Of a stretch of DNA of 64,000 nucleotides, positions 39,619-48,503 are shown piece after piece. The stretch is taken from the NCBI GenBank assembly GCA_017517135.1, contig JAFXAK010000024.1, forward strand, positions 1-64,000, in the 5' to 3' direction. The notes beneath the pieces are model-generated. The model was not told the origin of the DNA, ran no database searches, and saw only the letters and a program-made list of their open reading frames with translations. Made by a program: the position numbers and the translations under genes. This DNA comes from Clostridia bacterium (GTDB lineage: Bacteria; Bacillota; Clostridia; Oscillospirales; Acutalibacteraceae). Each line of letters opens with the position of its first letter. The first letter of the stretch is position 1.

Positions 39619-40752
39619 ATGCTTTACAATAATTTTCAAAACAAAAAGTTACCTGCTTTGGGTATGGGATGTATGCGTTTGCCCGGTGGCGGTTATGGCA
39701 ACGAAAATATTGACATCGAAACTACTCAGAAAATGGTTGAATATGCAATGCAGAACGGTGTCAATTATTTTGATACTGCCTGGGGATATCATTGCGGAAA
39801 ATCAGAAGTTGTTATGGGGGAAATATTGAAAAAATATCCCCGAGAAAGCTTTTATCTTGCGTCAAAATTTCCCGGTTATGACCTTTCGCTTATGGGAAAG
39901 GTTGAAGAAATTTTTGAAGAACAGCTGAAAAAATGTCAGGTAGATTATTTTGATTTTTATATGTTTCACAATGTATGCGAAGTAAATATTGATGCATATC
40001 TTGATGAAAAATACGGTGTTTTTGAATATCTGATTGAGCAAAAGAAAAACGGAAGAATAAAGCATCTCGGCTTTTCCGCCCACGGCGCACTTGATGTAAT
40101 GCAGCGTTTTCTCGAAAAATACGGAAAAGATATGGAGTTTTGTCAGATACAGTTAAACTGGCTTGATTGGCATTTCCAAAAGGCTGACGAAAAGGTTGAC
40201 TTATTAAATTCCTACAATATTCCCATCTGGGTTATGGAGCCTTTAAGAGGCGGTTCTCTTGTAAAACTGACAGAGAACCAAGAAGCTCAGCTCAAATCTC
40301 TTCGTCCTGAATTTTCCGTCCCGAAATGGGCTTTCTGCTTTTTGCAAGGCATAAAAGGTGTAACAGTAACACTTTCAGGAATGTCAACATTCGAGCAGTT
40401 ACAGGAAAATATTGAAACATATAACAATATTATTACCCTTTCTGATGACGAGCGTGATGTACTGTTCAGTATAGCAAAAGAAAAAACTTCGAAAAATACA
40501 CTTCCCTGCACTTCTTGCCAATACTGTGTCACACATTGTCCGCAGGAAATCAACATTCCCCGTATAATTGAGCTTTATAATGAACAGATTTATTCAGGCG
40601 GAGGTTTTCTTGTTAATATGGCTGTCAATTCCTTACCTGATGATAAAAAACCGTCGGCATGTCTTGAGTGTCATGCGTGTGAAGCAGTATGTCCGCAAAA
40701 CATAAAAATCAGCGAAATGATGTCTGATTTTTCAGAAAAATTAAAACTGTAA
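39619..40752 (+). CDS. Aldo/keto reductase with C-terminal 4Fe-4S domain
   Basis: A 377-residue protein. The barrel begins LGMGCMRLPG and contains YFDTAWGYHCGKSE with Asp-Tyr, the FYLASKFPG Lys and the FYMFHNV His region. The C-terminal 80 residues have CTSCQYCVTHCPQEINIP and CLECHACEAVCPQNIKI, two iron-sulphur cluster motifs. Such fused enzymes are frequent in anaerobes and probably link ferredoxin-type electrons to sugar or aldehyde reduction; substrate unknown. Confidence 0.9.
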   Translation: MLYNNFQNKKLPALGMGCMRLPGGGYGNENIDIETTQKMVEYAMQNGVNYFDTAWGYHCGKSEVVMGEILKKYPRESFYLASKFPGYDLSLMGKVEEIFEEQLKKCQVDYFDFYMFHNVCEVNIDAYLDEKYGVFEYLIEQKKNGRIKHLGFSAHGALDVMQRFLEKYGKDMEFCQIQLNWLDWHFQKADEKVDLLNSYNIPIWVMEPLRGGSLVKLTENQEAQLKSLRPEFSVPKWAFCFLQGIKGVTVTLSGMSTFEQLQENIETYNNIITLSDDERDVLFSIAKEKTSKNTLPCTSCQYCVTHCPQEINIPRIIELYNEQIYSGGGFLVNMAVNSLPDDKKPSACLECHACEAVCPQNIKISEMMSDFSEKLKL

Positions 40753-40756
40753 AATT

Positions 40757-40820
40757 TCTCCTTTTTACCTCTTGCAAAAAATACTCAACAGGTGTATGAT
40801 TGCTTGCGGTAAAAAGGAGA
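40757..40820 (+). promoter_or_regulatory. Promoter nested in a long inverted repeat
   Basis: TCTCCTTTTTACC (40757-40769) and GGTAAAAAGGAGA (40808-40820) are perfect complements. Between them lie TTGCAA (40772-40777), a 17-bp spacer and TATGAT (40795-40800). Transcripts from this promoter lack the left arm; read-through transcripts contain both arms and would hide the AAGGAGA ribosome site of the next gene. Confidence 0.6.
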
Positions 40821-40828
40821 TTGTTTTT

Positions 40829-41935
40829 ATGGCTGTTAAACGATTTATAAAAAAGAATGCAGTTTTCTGTGTTGCGGCACTTGCTGCGCTGATTACCTGC
40901 TTTTTTGTTCCACCCGATATAGAGTATCTTGATTATTTTGACTGGAAAACACTTGCCTGTTTATTTTTAACTCTGGCAGTTGTTTGCGCATTGCGTAATA
41001 TTAAATTTTTCACAATTCTTGCAAGACGGCTAGTGCTTATTACAGGCAATTTAAGAAGCTTGTTTGTGCTGCTTATTATTATTACCTTTATCGGCTCAAT
41101 GATAATAGCAAATGATATGGCGTTGATAACATTTCTGCCCTTGGGATATTTTGCACTTGCCGCTTCAAAAAATGAAAAGTATATGGCTTATCTGTTTATT
41201 TTACAGAATATTTCAGCAAATCTGGGCGGTATGCTGACACCCTTCGGCAATCCGCAGAATTTATATCTGTATTCTTTTTTCAACATTCCCACAGGTGAAT
41301 TCTGTCTGATTATGCTACCGCCGTTTCTTCTTGCAATTTCATTGTTGCTCATAGCCTGTATTCCGGTGAAGTCGCTTAAATTGGAAATAAATGAAAAATT
41401 CCCCGAAAAATTAAATGTATGGAAAACCATACTTTATATGATTTTATTTGCCTTTGCTATTCTCATTGTTTTCCGTGCAATTCCTTATTGGGTAGGCTTG
41501 ATTATTGTTCCGGTTGTACTGCTCATAATTGACAAAGAATCATTACTTATGGTTGATTACCCCTTATTGGGAACATTCTTTTTCTTCTTTGTATTTTCGG
41601 GAAATCTCTGCCGTATTGATGCTGTAAATGAGTTTATTTCATCCTTGCTGGCAAAGGACACATTATTGGTTTCAACTCTTTCCTGTCAGTTTATCAGCAA
41701 TGTACCTACATCAATTCTGCTTTCGCATTTCACAACAGACTACCGTTCATTACTTCTCGGTGTAAACATAGGTGGCACGGGAACACTTATTGCTTCACTT
41801 GCAAGCTTAATCACATTCAGTGAATTCAGAATTTTATACCCGGGACATTCAAAACAATACTTTATTATGTTTACTGTTATAAATATTGTTTTCCTTGCAA
41901 TTATGACAGTTGCAGCAAAGCTGTTTTTTGTATAA
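40829..41935 (+). CDS. SLC13/ArsB-type anion transporter
   Basis: A 368-residue membrane protein with about ten to eleven hydrophobic segments. Motifs: FIGSMIIANDMALITFLPLGYF and LGGMLTPFGNPQNLYLYSFF in the first half, SCQFISNVPTSILLSHF and NIGGTGTLIASLASLI in the second, matching the paired substrate-gate loops of ion-transporter (citrate/dicarboxylate/arsenite) families. The substrate is not clear. ATG 40829 follows AAAAAGGAGATT, within the right arm of an inverted repeat. Confidence 0.85.
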   Translation: MAVKRFIKKNAVFCVAALAALITCFFVPPDIEYLDYFDWKTLACLFLTLAVVCALRNIKFFTILARRLVLITGNLRSLFVLLIIITFIGSMIIANDMALITFLPLGYFALAASKNEKYMAYLFILQNISANLGGMLTPFGNPQNLYLYSFFNIPTGEFCLIMLPPFLLAISLLLIACIPVKSLKLEINEKFPEKLNVWKTILYMILFAFAILIVFRAIPYWVGLIIVPVVLLIIDKESLLMVDYPLLGTFFFFFVFSGNLCRIDAVNEFISSLLAKDTLLVSTLSCQFISNVPTSILLSHFTTDYRSLLLGVNIGGTGTLIASLASLITFSEFRILYPGHSKQYFIMFTVINIVFLAIMTVAAKLFFV

Positions 41936-41941
41936 AACATC

Positions 41942-41967
41942 AAAGGAGGCACCGACCTCCTTTTTTT
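41942..41967 (+). terminator. Terminator behind the transporter
   Basis: AAAGGAGG pairs with CCTCCTTT, followed by a T run. Confidence 0.8.
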
Positions 41968-41972
41968 ACTGC

Positions 41973-42000
41973 TTGAAATTCCTGTAAGTATTGTTATAAT
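41973..42000 (+). promoter_or_regulatory. Promoter of the TRIC/YicG-like gene
   Basis: TTGAAA (41973-41978), 16-bp spacer, TATAAT (41995-42000). Confidence 0.6.
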
Positions 42001-42032
42001 AGATATATAAATTTATTTTCGGGAGAAATAAT

Positions 42033-42701
42033 ATGCCTCAATCGGTAATTATACTTTTTGATATCTTAGGCACGGTATCCTTTGCAATATCGGGGGCACT
42101 CGTTGCCATAAAAGCAAAACTCGATATATTCGGCATAGTTTTTATAGGTGCTATCACGGCAACGGGCGGAGGAATAATAAGAGATTTGCTTATCGGTAAA
42201 ATTCCACCGTCAATATTCAGTAAATTTTATATATTCTTAATTGCCGCACTAACCGCTGTTATCGTTTTTGTTGTGGCTGAAATATACAGAAGAAGATTTT
42301 ACAAGCTCAGTGAAAAGGTTGAACAGGTAAACAACATCTTTGATGCTATCGGACTTGGTGCATTCTCTGTTATGGGCACGGAAATTGCATTTACTGAAAA
42401 TTTAGGTGATAATATTTTTCTTTCTGTTGTTCTCGGAATGTTAACAGGTGTGGGAGGAGGAATTTTCAGAGATATTCTTACAGACCAGACTCCCTATGTT
42501 TTCAAAAAACATATTTATGCTATCGCCTCAATTCTGGGCAGTATTCTTTATTATGTTTTAAGAACAGTTTTTGACGAAACGGTTATATCCTCAATAGTTG
42601 CACTTCTTTGTGTTGTTATTATCAGAATGCTTGCAACAAAATTCCGTTGGAGCTTACCCAAAATAAAGCTCGATGAAGAAAATGTAAATATAACTCAATA
42701 A
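42033..42701 (+). CDS. TRIC-type channel / UPF0126 (YicG-like) membrane protein
   Basis: A 222-residue protein with seven membrane segments and an internal duplication: each half carries a Gly-rich loop, ITATGGGIIRDLLIG and LTGVGGGIFRDILTD, the hallmark of the family that includes bacterial TRIC cation channels and glycine-transport-linked YicG. It should be a small trimeric membrane channel; the ion or substrate is not fixed. GGGAGAAATAAT precedes the ATG. Confidence 0.88.
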   Translation: MPQSVIILFDILGTVSFAISGALVAIKAKLDIFGIVFIGAITATGGGIIRDLLIGKIPPSIFSKFYIFLIAALTAVIVFVVAEIYRRRFYKLSEKVEQVNNIFDAIGLGAFSVMGTEIAFTENLGDNIFLSVVLGMLTGVGGGIFRDILTDQTPYVFKKHIYAIASILGSILYYVLRTVFDETVISSIVALLCVVIIRMLATKFRWSLPKIKLDEENVNITQ

Positions 42702-42722
42702 AAAATCAAAGGAGCGATTACA

Positions 42723-43274
42723 ATGCTTTTTAATTTTTTAATTGAACTGAATGACAATGACTATCTGCAGTTCAACAAAAACCATTTAAAAAAATCTGCC
42801 GTTAACAAAAAAATTGAAAAATATACAAAAACTTTTCTGGTTGTATTTACAATGTGCATTGCTTTTTTTGTAATGATAAAAGAAAATCTGACAGAAACAC
42901 CATTAGTTGCAATTATTTATTTAATTATTTGCTTTTCCATCTCTTTGCTTTGGCTACTGCTATTTAACCCATTTCGCCGTTTTTTAGAAAATTTTCAGTT
43001 AAAGTTACAGCTTAAGCACGATAAACCGGTATCACTGAAAACCGCAATGCAGTTTTATGAAGATTTTATTTTTTCTGTCGATGAACAGACTGAAGAAAAA
43101 GTAAAATACTCTGCCCTGACAAAATTAGATAAAGATGAAAATGCAATATATCTTTATGTCGGCAACAATAAAGCACATATAATCCCCTTGAGATATTTTG
43201 CAAATCCGGAGCATATAAATGCGTTTTGCGCTTTTATAAACAGCAAAATACAACAAACAAATGCATCCGAATAA
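42723..43274 (+). CDS. Membrane protein, YcxB-like, 183 aa
   Basis: Two adjacent membrane segments (about residues 37-55 and 62-82) are followed by a soluble region ending YSALTKLDKDENAIYLYVGN and HIIPLRYFANPEHINAFCAF, which resembles the YcxB-like C-terminal domain. GGAGCGATTACA gives a good ribosome site. Cotranscribed with the TRIC-like gene. No function known. Confidence 0.65.
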   Translation: MLFNFLIELNDNDYLQFNKNHLKKSAVNKKIEKYTKTFLVVFTMCIAFFVMIKENLTETPLVAIIYLIICFSISLLWLLLFNPFRRFLENFQLKLQLKHDKPVSLKTAMQFYEDFIFSVDEQTEEKVKYSALTKLDKDENAIYLYVGNNKAHIIPLRYFANPEHINAFCAFINSKIQQTNASE

Positions 43275-43280
43275 AAAAAC

Positions 43281-43320
43281 ACCGTCAGTAATCCGAGCAA
43301 GGAAAACTGACGGTTATTTA
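43281..43320. terminator. Bidirectional terminator
   Basis: ACCGTCAGT pairs with ACTGACGGT (43281-43314), with A/T-rich tracts on both sides; serves the convergent YcxB-like and GH4 genes. Confidence 0.75.
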
Positions 43321-43323
43321 TTT

Positions 43324-44685
43324 TTATTCCCAACCGCAGCTGTAAATACGGTTGAGCTTTATATATTCGTCAACAAGCTGTTTTGCAAGTGAATATGATT
43401 CCACCAAGGGATGCAAGGATAATGCTGATATGGCAAGAGACCTGTTTTTTGTTAAAATAGCCTGTGCGGCTGTTCTTTCATACAGCTTCATTCGTCTTAT
43501 TAACTCAAATGTATCAGCATCAATATTCTCAAAGCGGTGCGGTATACAGCCGTCGGCTGATATATCACAGGTAACTTCAACAATGTCGTTATCCTCAAGA
43601 CCTTTTATTGCACCGTTATTTTTAGTACAAAGTATCATAGTGTCTTTCTTGTTTTTACTGATAACATCAATATATTTAAGTGCAACACCTGCATAACCGC
43701 CGCTGTCTTTTGAAAAAGGATTGAAATGCCATTCGGTATTTCTCGACTTCCCCGTTTCGCTTGCCATATAGGAGTTTTCTCGCATACCGTAGTATTTTTC
43801 GAAAATTTTAAGGCAGTTATTGAAATCGTTGGCAATATCCTTATCCCGTAATTCTTCAAGCATTGCCGCATTTATACGGGCAATCTGCTCTCCTCTTGTT
43901 TCTTCGGCAGCCAGGATATTTGCAACTGCTTTTTCACGGTAATAAAAATAATACAGATATTCATTCGGGATTACATTTTTTTCAATAAGATATTCCTTAT
44001 CAAAATAACGCATATCCGTCTGCTTATATGCCGCATCGCTGTTTATTAAGTCGGTTAAGATATTTTTGCCGTCAAGAGTAATCTTATTAAAGAAAGACAA
44101 ATGATTAAGACCGTATATTTCCCCTTTTACCCTTTCAGGCTCAACACGAAGCAGCTCGGCAAAGGAATGAAGCATAGATGTGGGAGCATCGCATATGCCG
44201 TAGGTAAAATCAAAGCCGCAGTCGCTCAGCGCCTGAGAAACAAGTCCTGCAGGATTGGTAAAATTAAAGACCTTGACATCAGGCTTTGCATATTTCTGTA
44301 TGCTTTCACAGTAATTTATAAGAGCAGGTATGCTTCTCATAGCAAAGCTGAAGCCTGCCGCCCCTGTTGTTTCCTGACCGAGTATACCCAGCTTCAGAGC
44401 AATACGCTCATCGGAAACACGCATACCGTCTCCTCCGACACGGATTGTTGTTATAACATAATCAGCACCGATAAAGCCTTCAACAACATTTGATGTGCAG
44501 GAAAATTTTAATTTAGGACATAAAAGCTTAATAACCTTTGCAGACATTGCGCCGTATATACGCAGCATCTCCTCATTGTTATCCATAAAAACCAATTTAT
44601 TAATTCCGAGCTCATCCGCTCTCTGGGCAATACTTTTTGCCAGAAACATTGCACGGACTCCGCAACCCACAACCGTTAATTTCAT
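43324..44685 (-). CDS. Glycoside hydrolase family 4 (6-phospho-glucosidase type)
   Basis: A 453-residue NAD- and metal-dependent GH4 enzyme: nucleotide fold MKLTVVGCGVRAMFLAKSI, TIRVGGDGMRVSDERIALK, QETTGAAGFSFAMRSIP, VFNFTNPAGLVSQAL, the metal-Cys region YGICDAPT and the His motif YGLNHLSFF. Family members open phospho-sugars by oxidation at C3. The CDAP rather than CNxP form and the overall pattern suggest a phospho-beta-glucosidase-like member, but substrate is inference. No PTS gene is adjacent. Confidence 0.87.
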   Translation of the reverse strand: MKLTVVGCGVRAMFLAKSIAQRADELGINKLVFMDNNEEMLRIYGAMSAKVIKLLCPKLKFSCTSNVVEGFIGADYVITTIRVGGDGMRVSDERIALKLGILGQETTGAAGFSFAMRSIPALINYCESIQKYAKPDVKVFNFTNPAGLVSQALSDCGFDFTYGICDAPTSMLHSFAELLRVEPERVKGEIYGLNHLSFFNKITLDGKNILTDLINSDAAYKQTDMRYFDKEYLIEKNVIPNEYLYYFYYREKAVANILAAEETRGEQIARINAAMLEELRDKDIANDFNNCLKIFEKYYGMRENSYMASETGKSRNTEWHFNPFSKDSGGYAGVALKYIDVISKNKKDTMILCTKNNGAIKGLEDNDIVEVTCDISADGCIPHRFENIDADTFELIRRMKLYERTAAQAILTKNRSLAISALSLHPLVESYSLAKQLVDEYIKLNRIYSCGWE

Positions 44686-44717
44686 CTTTTTCTCCGTCTG
44701 AATAAATTTATATATTC

Positions 44718-44746
44718 AGTATACCAACACATTGCTGTTCTTGCAA
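44718..44746 (-). promoter_or_regulatory. Promoter of the GH4 gene
   Basis: Minus-strand TTGCAA (complement 44741-44746), 17-bp spacer, TATACT (complement 44718-44723). Confidence 0.65.
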
Positions 44747-44833
44747 CAGTTTTTATTGATTTTAAGCAAAAATTAAAGTAGTTTTCCGGGATTTTTCGTA
44801 AATTACAAATATGTAAAAAAATACAAATATTAC

Positions 44834-44862
44834 TTGATTTTATACAGCAAGTGATATATAAT
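44834..44862 (+). promoter_or_regulatory. Promoter of the amino-acid ABC operon
   Basis: TTGATT (44834-44839), 17-bp spacer, TATAAT (44857-44862). Confidence 0.75.
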
Positions 44863-44897
44863 ACTTTCACTAAATTAAATGAAAGGATTTTTTCACA

Positions 44898-45782
44898 ATG
44901 AAAAGCATCACAAAAGTTATTGCATTACTTATGGTACTTGTTCTTGCTGTCGGTTGCTTCGCAGCTTGCACCGATACAAAAACAGAAGAAACAACAGTTT
45001 CAGGCGAAGAAACACAGGATAAAGTAAAGGTTGTTGACATTTCTCTCACAGACGAGCTTTACGCTTTCGGTGTTTCTAAGGATCAGCCCGAGCTTCTCAC
45101 CGCTGCTAATGAATACATAGCAAAGGTTAAGGAAGACGGTACTCTTGAAACAATCATCAACAACAATTTCGGTGACGGCACTCCCGTAGCTATAACATCT
45201 GCTGAACCCGATGAAACAAAGGATCAGCTTGTTGTTGCAACAAACGCTGCATTCCCTCCCTTCGAATCAACAGAGGGTGACAACTACATCGGTGTTGATA
45301 TGGAGCTTGCATACGGCCTTGCTCAGTATCTCAACAAAGAGCTTGTTATTATGAACATTGAATTTGATACAATTCTTTCAACTGTTGAAGCAGGCTATGC
45401 TGATATTGCTATTGCCGGTCTCACAGTTAACCCCGACAGAGAAAAGCAGGTTACTTTCTCTGATTCCTACTACACAGCTTCTCAGATGCTCATCGTTCCT
45501 GCTGATAACACAACATTTGATGAATGTAAAACAGCTGATGATGTTATCGCAATCCTCAACACTCTTGAAGCTGACACAGTTATCGGTGTTCAGAACGGCA
45601 CAACAGGTCAGTATTATGTAGAAGGCGACGCTGACTGGGGCTTTGACGGCTACGATGTTGTTTGCACAGGCTTCGATTCAGGTGCTCTTGCTGTTACAGA
45701 TATGCTCAACGGCAATGTTGAATATGTTATCATTGACGAAGCTCCTGCAAAGACTATTGCAGATGCAGTTAACGGCAAATAA
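44898..45782 (+). CDS. Amino-acid ABC transporter binding lipoprotein, apparently circularly permuted
   Basis: A 294-residue lipoprotein: signal segment KVIALLMVLVLAVGC with Cys near 20-24. The core (residues 110-294) matches family-3 amino-acid binding proteins from their usual start (LVVATNAAFPPFESTEGDNY, ADIAIAGLTVNPDREKQV, FSDSYY) to YVIIDEAPAKTIADAVNGK, where it stops. The stretch that normally follows, of the type VVDISLTDELYAFGVSKDQP and IAKVKEDGTLETII, is instead at residues 43-92, before the core, joined by a short linker. This gives a circular permutation of the second lobe. Likely binds a polar amino acid outside the membrane. Confidence 0.85.
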   Translation: MKSITKVIALLMVLVLAVGCFAACTDTKTEETTVSGEETQDKVKVVDISLTDELYAFGVSKDQPELLTAANEYIAKVKEDGTLETIINNNFGDGTPVAITSAEPDETKDQLVVATNAAFPPFESTEGDNYIGVDMELAYGLAQYLNKELVIMNIEFDTILSTVEAGYADIAIAGLTVNPDREKQVTFSDSYYTASQMLIVPADNTTFDECKTADDVIAILNTLEADTVIGVQNGTTGQYYVEGDADWGFDGYDVVCTGFDSGALAVTDMLNGNVEYVIIDEAPAKTIADAVNGK

Positions 45783-45803
45783 TTAACATCAAAAATCTAC
45801 TAC

Positions 45804-45837
45804 AGATAACCTGACCGAAATGTTGGTTGGGTTATCT
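45804..45837 (+). terminator. Intercistronic hairpin after the binding-protein gene
   Basis: AGATAACC pairs with GGTTATCT, with an inner TGACC/GGTTG helix, and only a short T stretch follows. Probably a partial terminator or mRNA-stabilising hairpin that gives more binding protein than permease. Confidence 0.65.
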
Positions 45838-45860
45838 TTGTGTAACAGGCGGTAAATATT

Positions 45861-46565
45861 ATGGATTTTTCCACCAAAATTGACAGTTTCCTGTATGCCC
45901 TGATAGATAAAGGTGCCTACACAAAAGTCCTTCTGGGCTTCAAAAATACGCTATTAATAGCTGTTCTCGGTCTTATTATAGGTATCGTTATAGGTACTCT
46001 GATTGCTGTTATCAAGGTTGTGCCTAAAAACTCGTTCGTATCACGCGGATTGGATAAAATCAGCACGGTTTATGTTGCTCTGTTCAGAGGCACTCCTATG
46101 GTAGTTCAGTTGCTTTTGGGCTATTTTGTCCTTTTTCCGTTGCTTGAAATAAAGGTTGATTCTCTTACGGTTTGTATAATTATATTCGGTCTTAATTCCG
46201 GTGCTTATGTTTCCGAAATTATGCGCTCGGGTATTTTATCTGTCGATCCAGGACAAATGGAAGCAGGCCGTGCTTTAGGTCTTACATATGCCAGCACAAT
46301 GATGAAAATTATTGTCCCTCAGGCAGTAAAAAACATTCTCCCCACTCTCGGCAACGAGTTTATCACCCTTGTTAAGGAAACATCGGTTGTCAGCTTTGTA
46401 GGTGCAGTTGACCTTTATAATGCATTCAAGTATATAGGTTCTGCAAACTATGAATATATGGTTCCCTATATCTGTATGGCTATCATATATATGCTGGTAA
46501 TCCTCATTATTTCAGCAGGAATAAAACTTATGGAAAAGAGGTTGAGAGCAAGTGATAAGCGTTAA
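45861..46565 (+). CDS. Amino-acid ABC transporter permease
   Basis: A 234-residue permease of the His/Glu/Gln/Arg family with five to six membrane segments. The coupling-loop signature is [23 protein letters not shown], which contacts the ATPase. The N-terminal region [20 protein letters not shown] and [16 protein letters not shown] are typical. It overlaps the ATPase start by 14 bases. The operon encodes one permease, so it probably works as a homodimer. Confidence 0.94.
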   Translation: MDFSTKIDSFLYALIDKGAYTKVLLGFKNTLLIAVLGLIIGIVIGTLIAVIKVVPKNSFVSRGLDKISTVYVALFRGTPMVVQLLLGYFVLFPLLEIKVDSLTVCIIIFGLNSGAYVSEIMRSGILSVDPGQMEAGRALGLTYASTMMKIIVPQAVKNILPTLGNEFITLVKETSVVSFVGAVDLYNAFKYIGSANYEYMVPYICMAIIYMLVILIISAGIKLMEKRLRASDKR

Positions 46566-47475
46566 AAATATTTATAAAAACTTCGGTGACCTCAGCGTTC
46601 TCAAAGGTGTTTCCTGTGAAATCGAAAAGGGTGAAAAGGTTGTTATTATCGGGCCTTCGGGAAGCGGCAAAAGTACATTTCTCAGATGTATGAATCTTCT
46701 TGAAAATCCGACCTACGGTGAGGTTTGGGTAGATGAAGACCTTGTCACTCCCGTTGATCCTTATCTGCATTTTGATATCATAGAAGCTTCAAAAACCTTC
46801 AAAAAACTTTTTGCTGAATATATTGCTGAAAATCCCGATTGTGATGAAGAAACTGCAAAATTTAATGTTATCATGCTGATAAAGGAAAAGGATCTTCTTA
46901 AAAAGCATGAGGGCAGCGAATACAATAAGCTTATGAAAAAAATTTATAAGCAGAATGTTATTGATATCAACCTTGCCCGTCAGAGAATCGGTATGGTTTT
47001 CCAGCAGTTCAATCTCTTTAACAACCTGACAATTCTTGAAAATATCACTTTAGCTCCTATGAGGCTCCTTAAAAAGAGCCGTGAAGAAGCAAACGAAAAG
47101 GCTTTTCAGCTTCTTGACAGAATAGGTCTTCGTGATAAAGCAGATGCATATCCTCAGCAGCTTTCAGGCGGTCAGAAACAGCGTGTTGCAATAGTCAGAG
47201 CGCTCGCTATGGACCCTGAAATTATGCTTTTTGACGAGCCCACCTCCGCACTCGATCCCGAAATGGTCGGCGAGGTTCTTGATGTTATGAAGGAGCTTGC
47301 CGAAAGCGGTATGACAATGGTTGTTGTTACCCACGAGATGGGCTTCGCAAAAGAAGTAGGCACAAGAATTCTCTTTATGGATGACGGAAAAATCCTCGAA
47401 GAAGCACCGCCGACTGAATTTTTCTCAAATCCCAAAACTGCAAGAGCTCAGGAGTTTCTTTCCAAAGTTCTTTAA
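46552..47475 (+). CDS. Amino-acid ABC transporter ATPase with about 70-residue insertion
   Basis: A 307-residue ATPase (usual size about 240-250) beginning at GTG 46552 inside the permease end. Walker [10 protein letters not shown] (34-42), Q-loop VFQQFN (149-154), signature LSGGQKQR (204-211), Walker [13 protein letters not shown] (224-235) and the switch His in VVVTHEMGF are intact. Between Walker A and the Q-loop lies an extra charged helical segment (about 66-139: [20 protein letters not shown] to [13 protein letters not shown]), where the family normally has a short loop. The insertion is in frame and not repeat-like. Confidence 0.92.
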   Translation: MISVKNIYKNFGDLSVLKGVSCEIEKGEKVVIIGPSGSGKSTFLRCMNLLENPTYGEVWVDEDLVTPVDPYLHFDIIEASKTFKKLFAEYIAENPDCDEETAKFNVIMLIKEKDLLKKHEGSEYNKLMKKIYKQNVIDINLARQRIGMVFQQFNLFNNLTILENITLAPMRLLKKSREEANEKAFQLLDRIGLRDKADAYPQQLSGGQKQRVAIVRALAMDPEIMLFDEPTSALDPEMVGEVLDVMKELAESGMTMVVVTHEMGFAKEVGTRILFMDDGKILEEAPPTEFFSNPKTARAQEFLSKVL

Positions 47476-47490
47476 TATGTATAAGTTTAA

Positions 47491-47530
47491 GAGCGTTGAA
47501 TCCTTTTACGGACACAACGCTCATTTTTTT
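47491..47530 (+). terminator. Terminator of the ABC operon
   Basis: GAGCGTTG pairs with CAACGCTC (47491-47522) and is followed by A then T7. Confidence 0.85.
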
Positions 47531-47534
47531 GTTA

Positions 47535-48488
47535 TTAAATTAAATCATATTCAAATCTTGTATAATCACCATATACATATTTTCCAGTAAGGAAATTTCT
47601 TGCTCTGAAAAGAACTTTATCGGAATAAACCTCACATATATAGCCTACACCCGCATCGGTTATACCGAAGTTGTTTTCCTTTCTGTAGCCCGGGATGCTT
47701 AGTGAAATAACATTATTTTCTTTGTTGAGCACCTCTTCAACATAATTGCATACACCGCCGTGAAGATGACCGTTAATGAAAAATACATTCTTATGTTTTT
47801 CCATTACGGCTCTTACCTCGTCATTCTGCTCACCCATATCGCCTGTTTTCCAGACCTCGGGAAGTCCGTGAGTATTTGCAAAAGGCTGATGGCACATTAC
47901 AAAACAAGGCTTACCGTCTTTTGTTGCCTTTTCAAGCTCTTTATTGAGGAAATTAATCTGTTCGGGAGAAATATATGCTTTCTCGAGCACTGCTTTTTCG
48001 GTACAGATAACTATAAAGGAAAAACCGTTGATGTCATATGTAAAATAAGGCTTTGAATCAAGATTTATTCCGAGCAGATTTTCTGTATTTTCTATTACGC
48101 ACTTTGATGCAGTGCGGTAAAAGAATCTTGCATCGTGATTACCCATTGTAACAAGAAGTCTGAGCTTGTCCTTATATTTGCGGAACACGCGGAAAAATCT
48201 CTCATATTCACCTTTAAGTCCGTAATCTGCAATATCTCCCGCAAGAAGAAGAGCATCAGTCTTGTCCTGAGAAGAAAGCACATCAAGAAAGGCATTTTCA
48301 AGATTTTTTTCCGCACTTTCACGGTCAGGCAGATGCGTATCTGCAATCACAGCAAAGCTTAAAAGAATATTATCTCTGTTTTCAAAAACAACCGGCTCAT
48401 CATAAGATAATTCATATACGGTATCATATTTCGGATTCATTGCCTTAAACTGTTTGACATACTTTTCCACAAAAAAAGGGACAGCCAT
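47535..48488 (-). CDS. Metallophosphoesterase (calcineurin-like)
   Basis: A 317-residue protein with the metallophosphoesterase motifs: AVIADTHLPD (Asp, His), LLLAGDIADYG (Asp), VTMGNHDARF (Asn-His), VMCHQPFANTHG (His) and FINGHLHGGV (His-x-His). It binds two metals and hydrolyses a phosphoester; cyclic nucleotide or other small substrates are possible. The downstream end faces the ABC operon terminator. It lies 15 bases after the VTT gene and is likely cotranscribed. Confidence 0.9.
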   Translation of the reverse strand: MAVPFFVEKYVKQFKAMNPKYDTVYELSYDEPVVFENRDNILLSFAVIADTHLPDRESAEKNLENAFLDVLSSQDKTDALLLAGDIADYGLKGEYERFFRVFRKYKDKLRLLVTMGNHDARFFYRTASKCVIENTENLLGINLDSKPYFTYDINGFSFIVICTEKAVLEKAYISPEQINFLNKELEKATKDGKPCFVMCHQPFANTHGLPEVWKTGDMGEQNDEVRAVMEKHKNVFFINGHLHGGVCNYVEEVLNKENNVISLSIPGYRKENNFGITDAGVGYICEVYSDKVLFRARNFLTGKYVYGDYTRFEYDLI

Positions 48489-48503
48489 AATATTTCCACC
48501 TCA

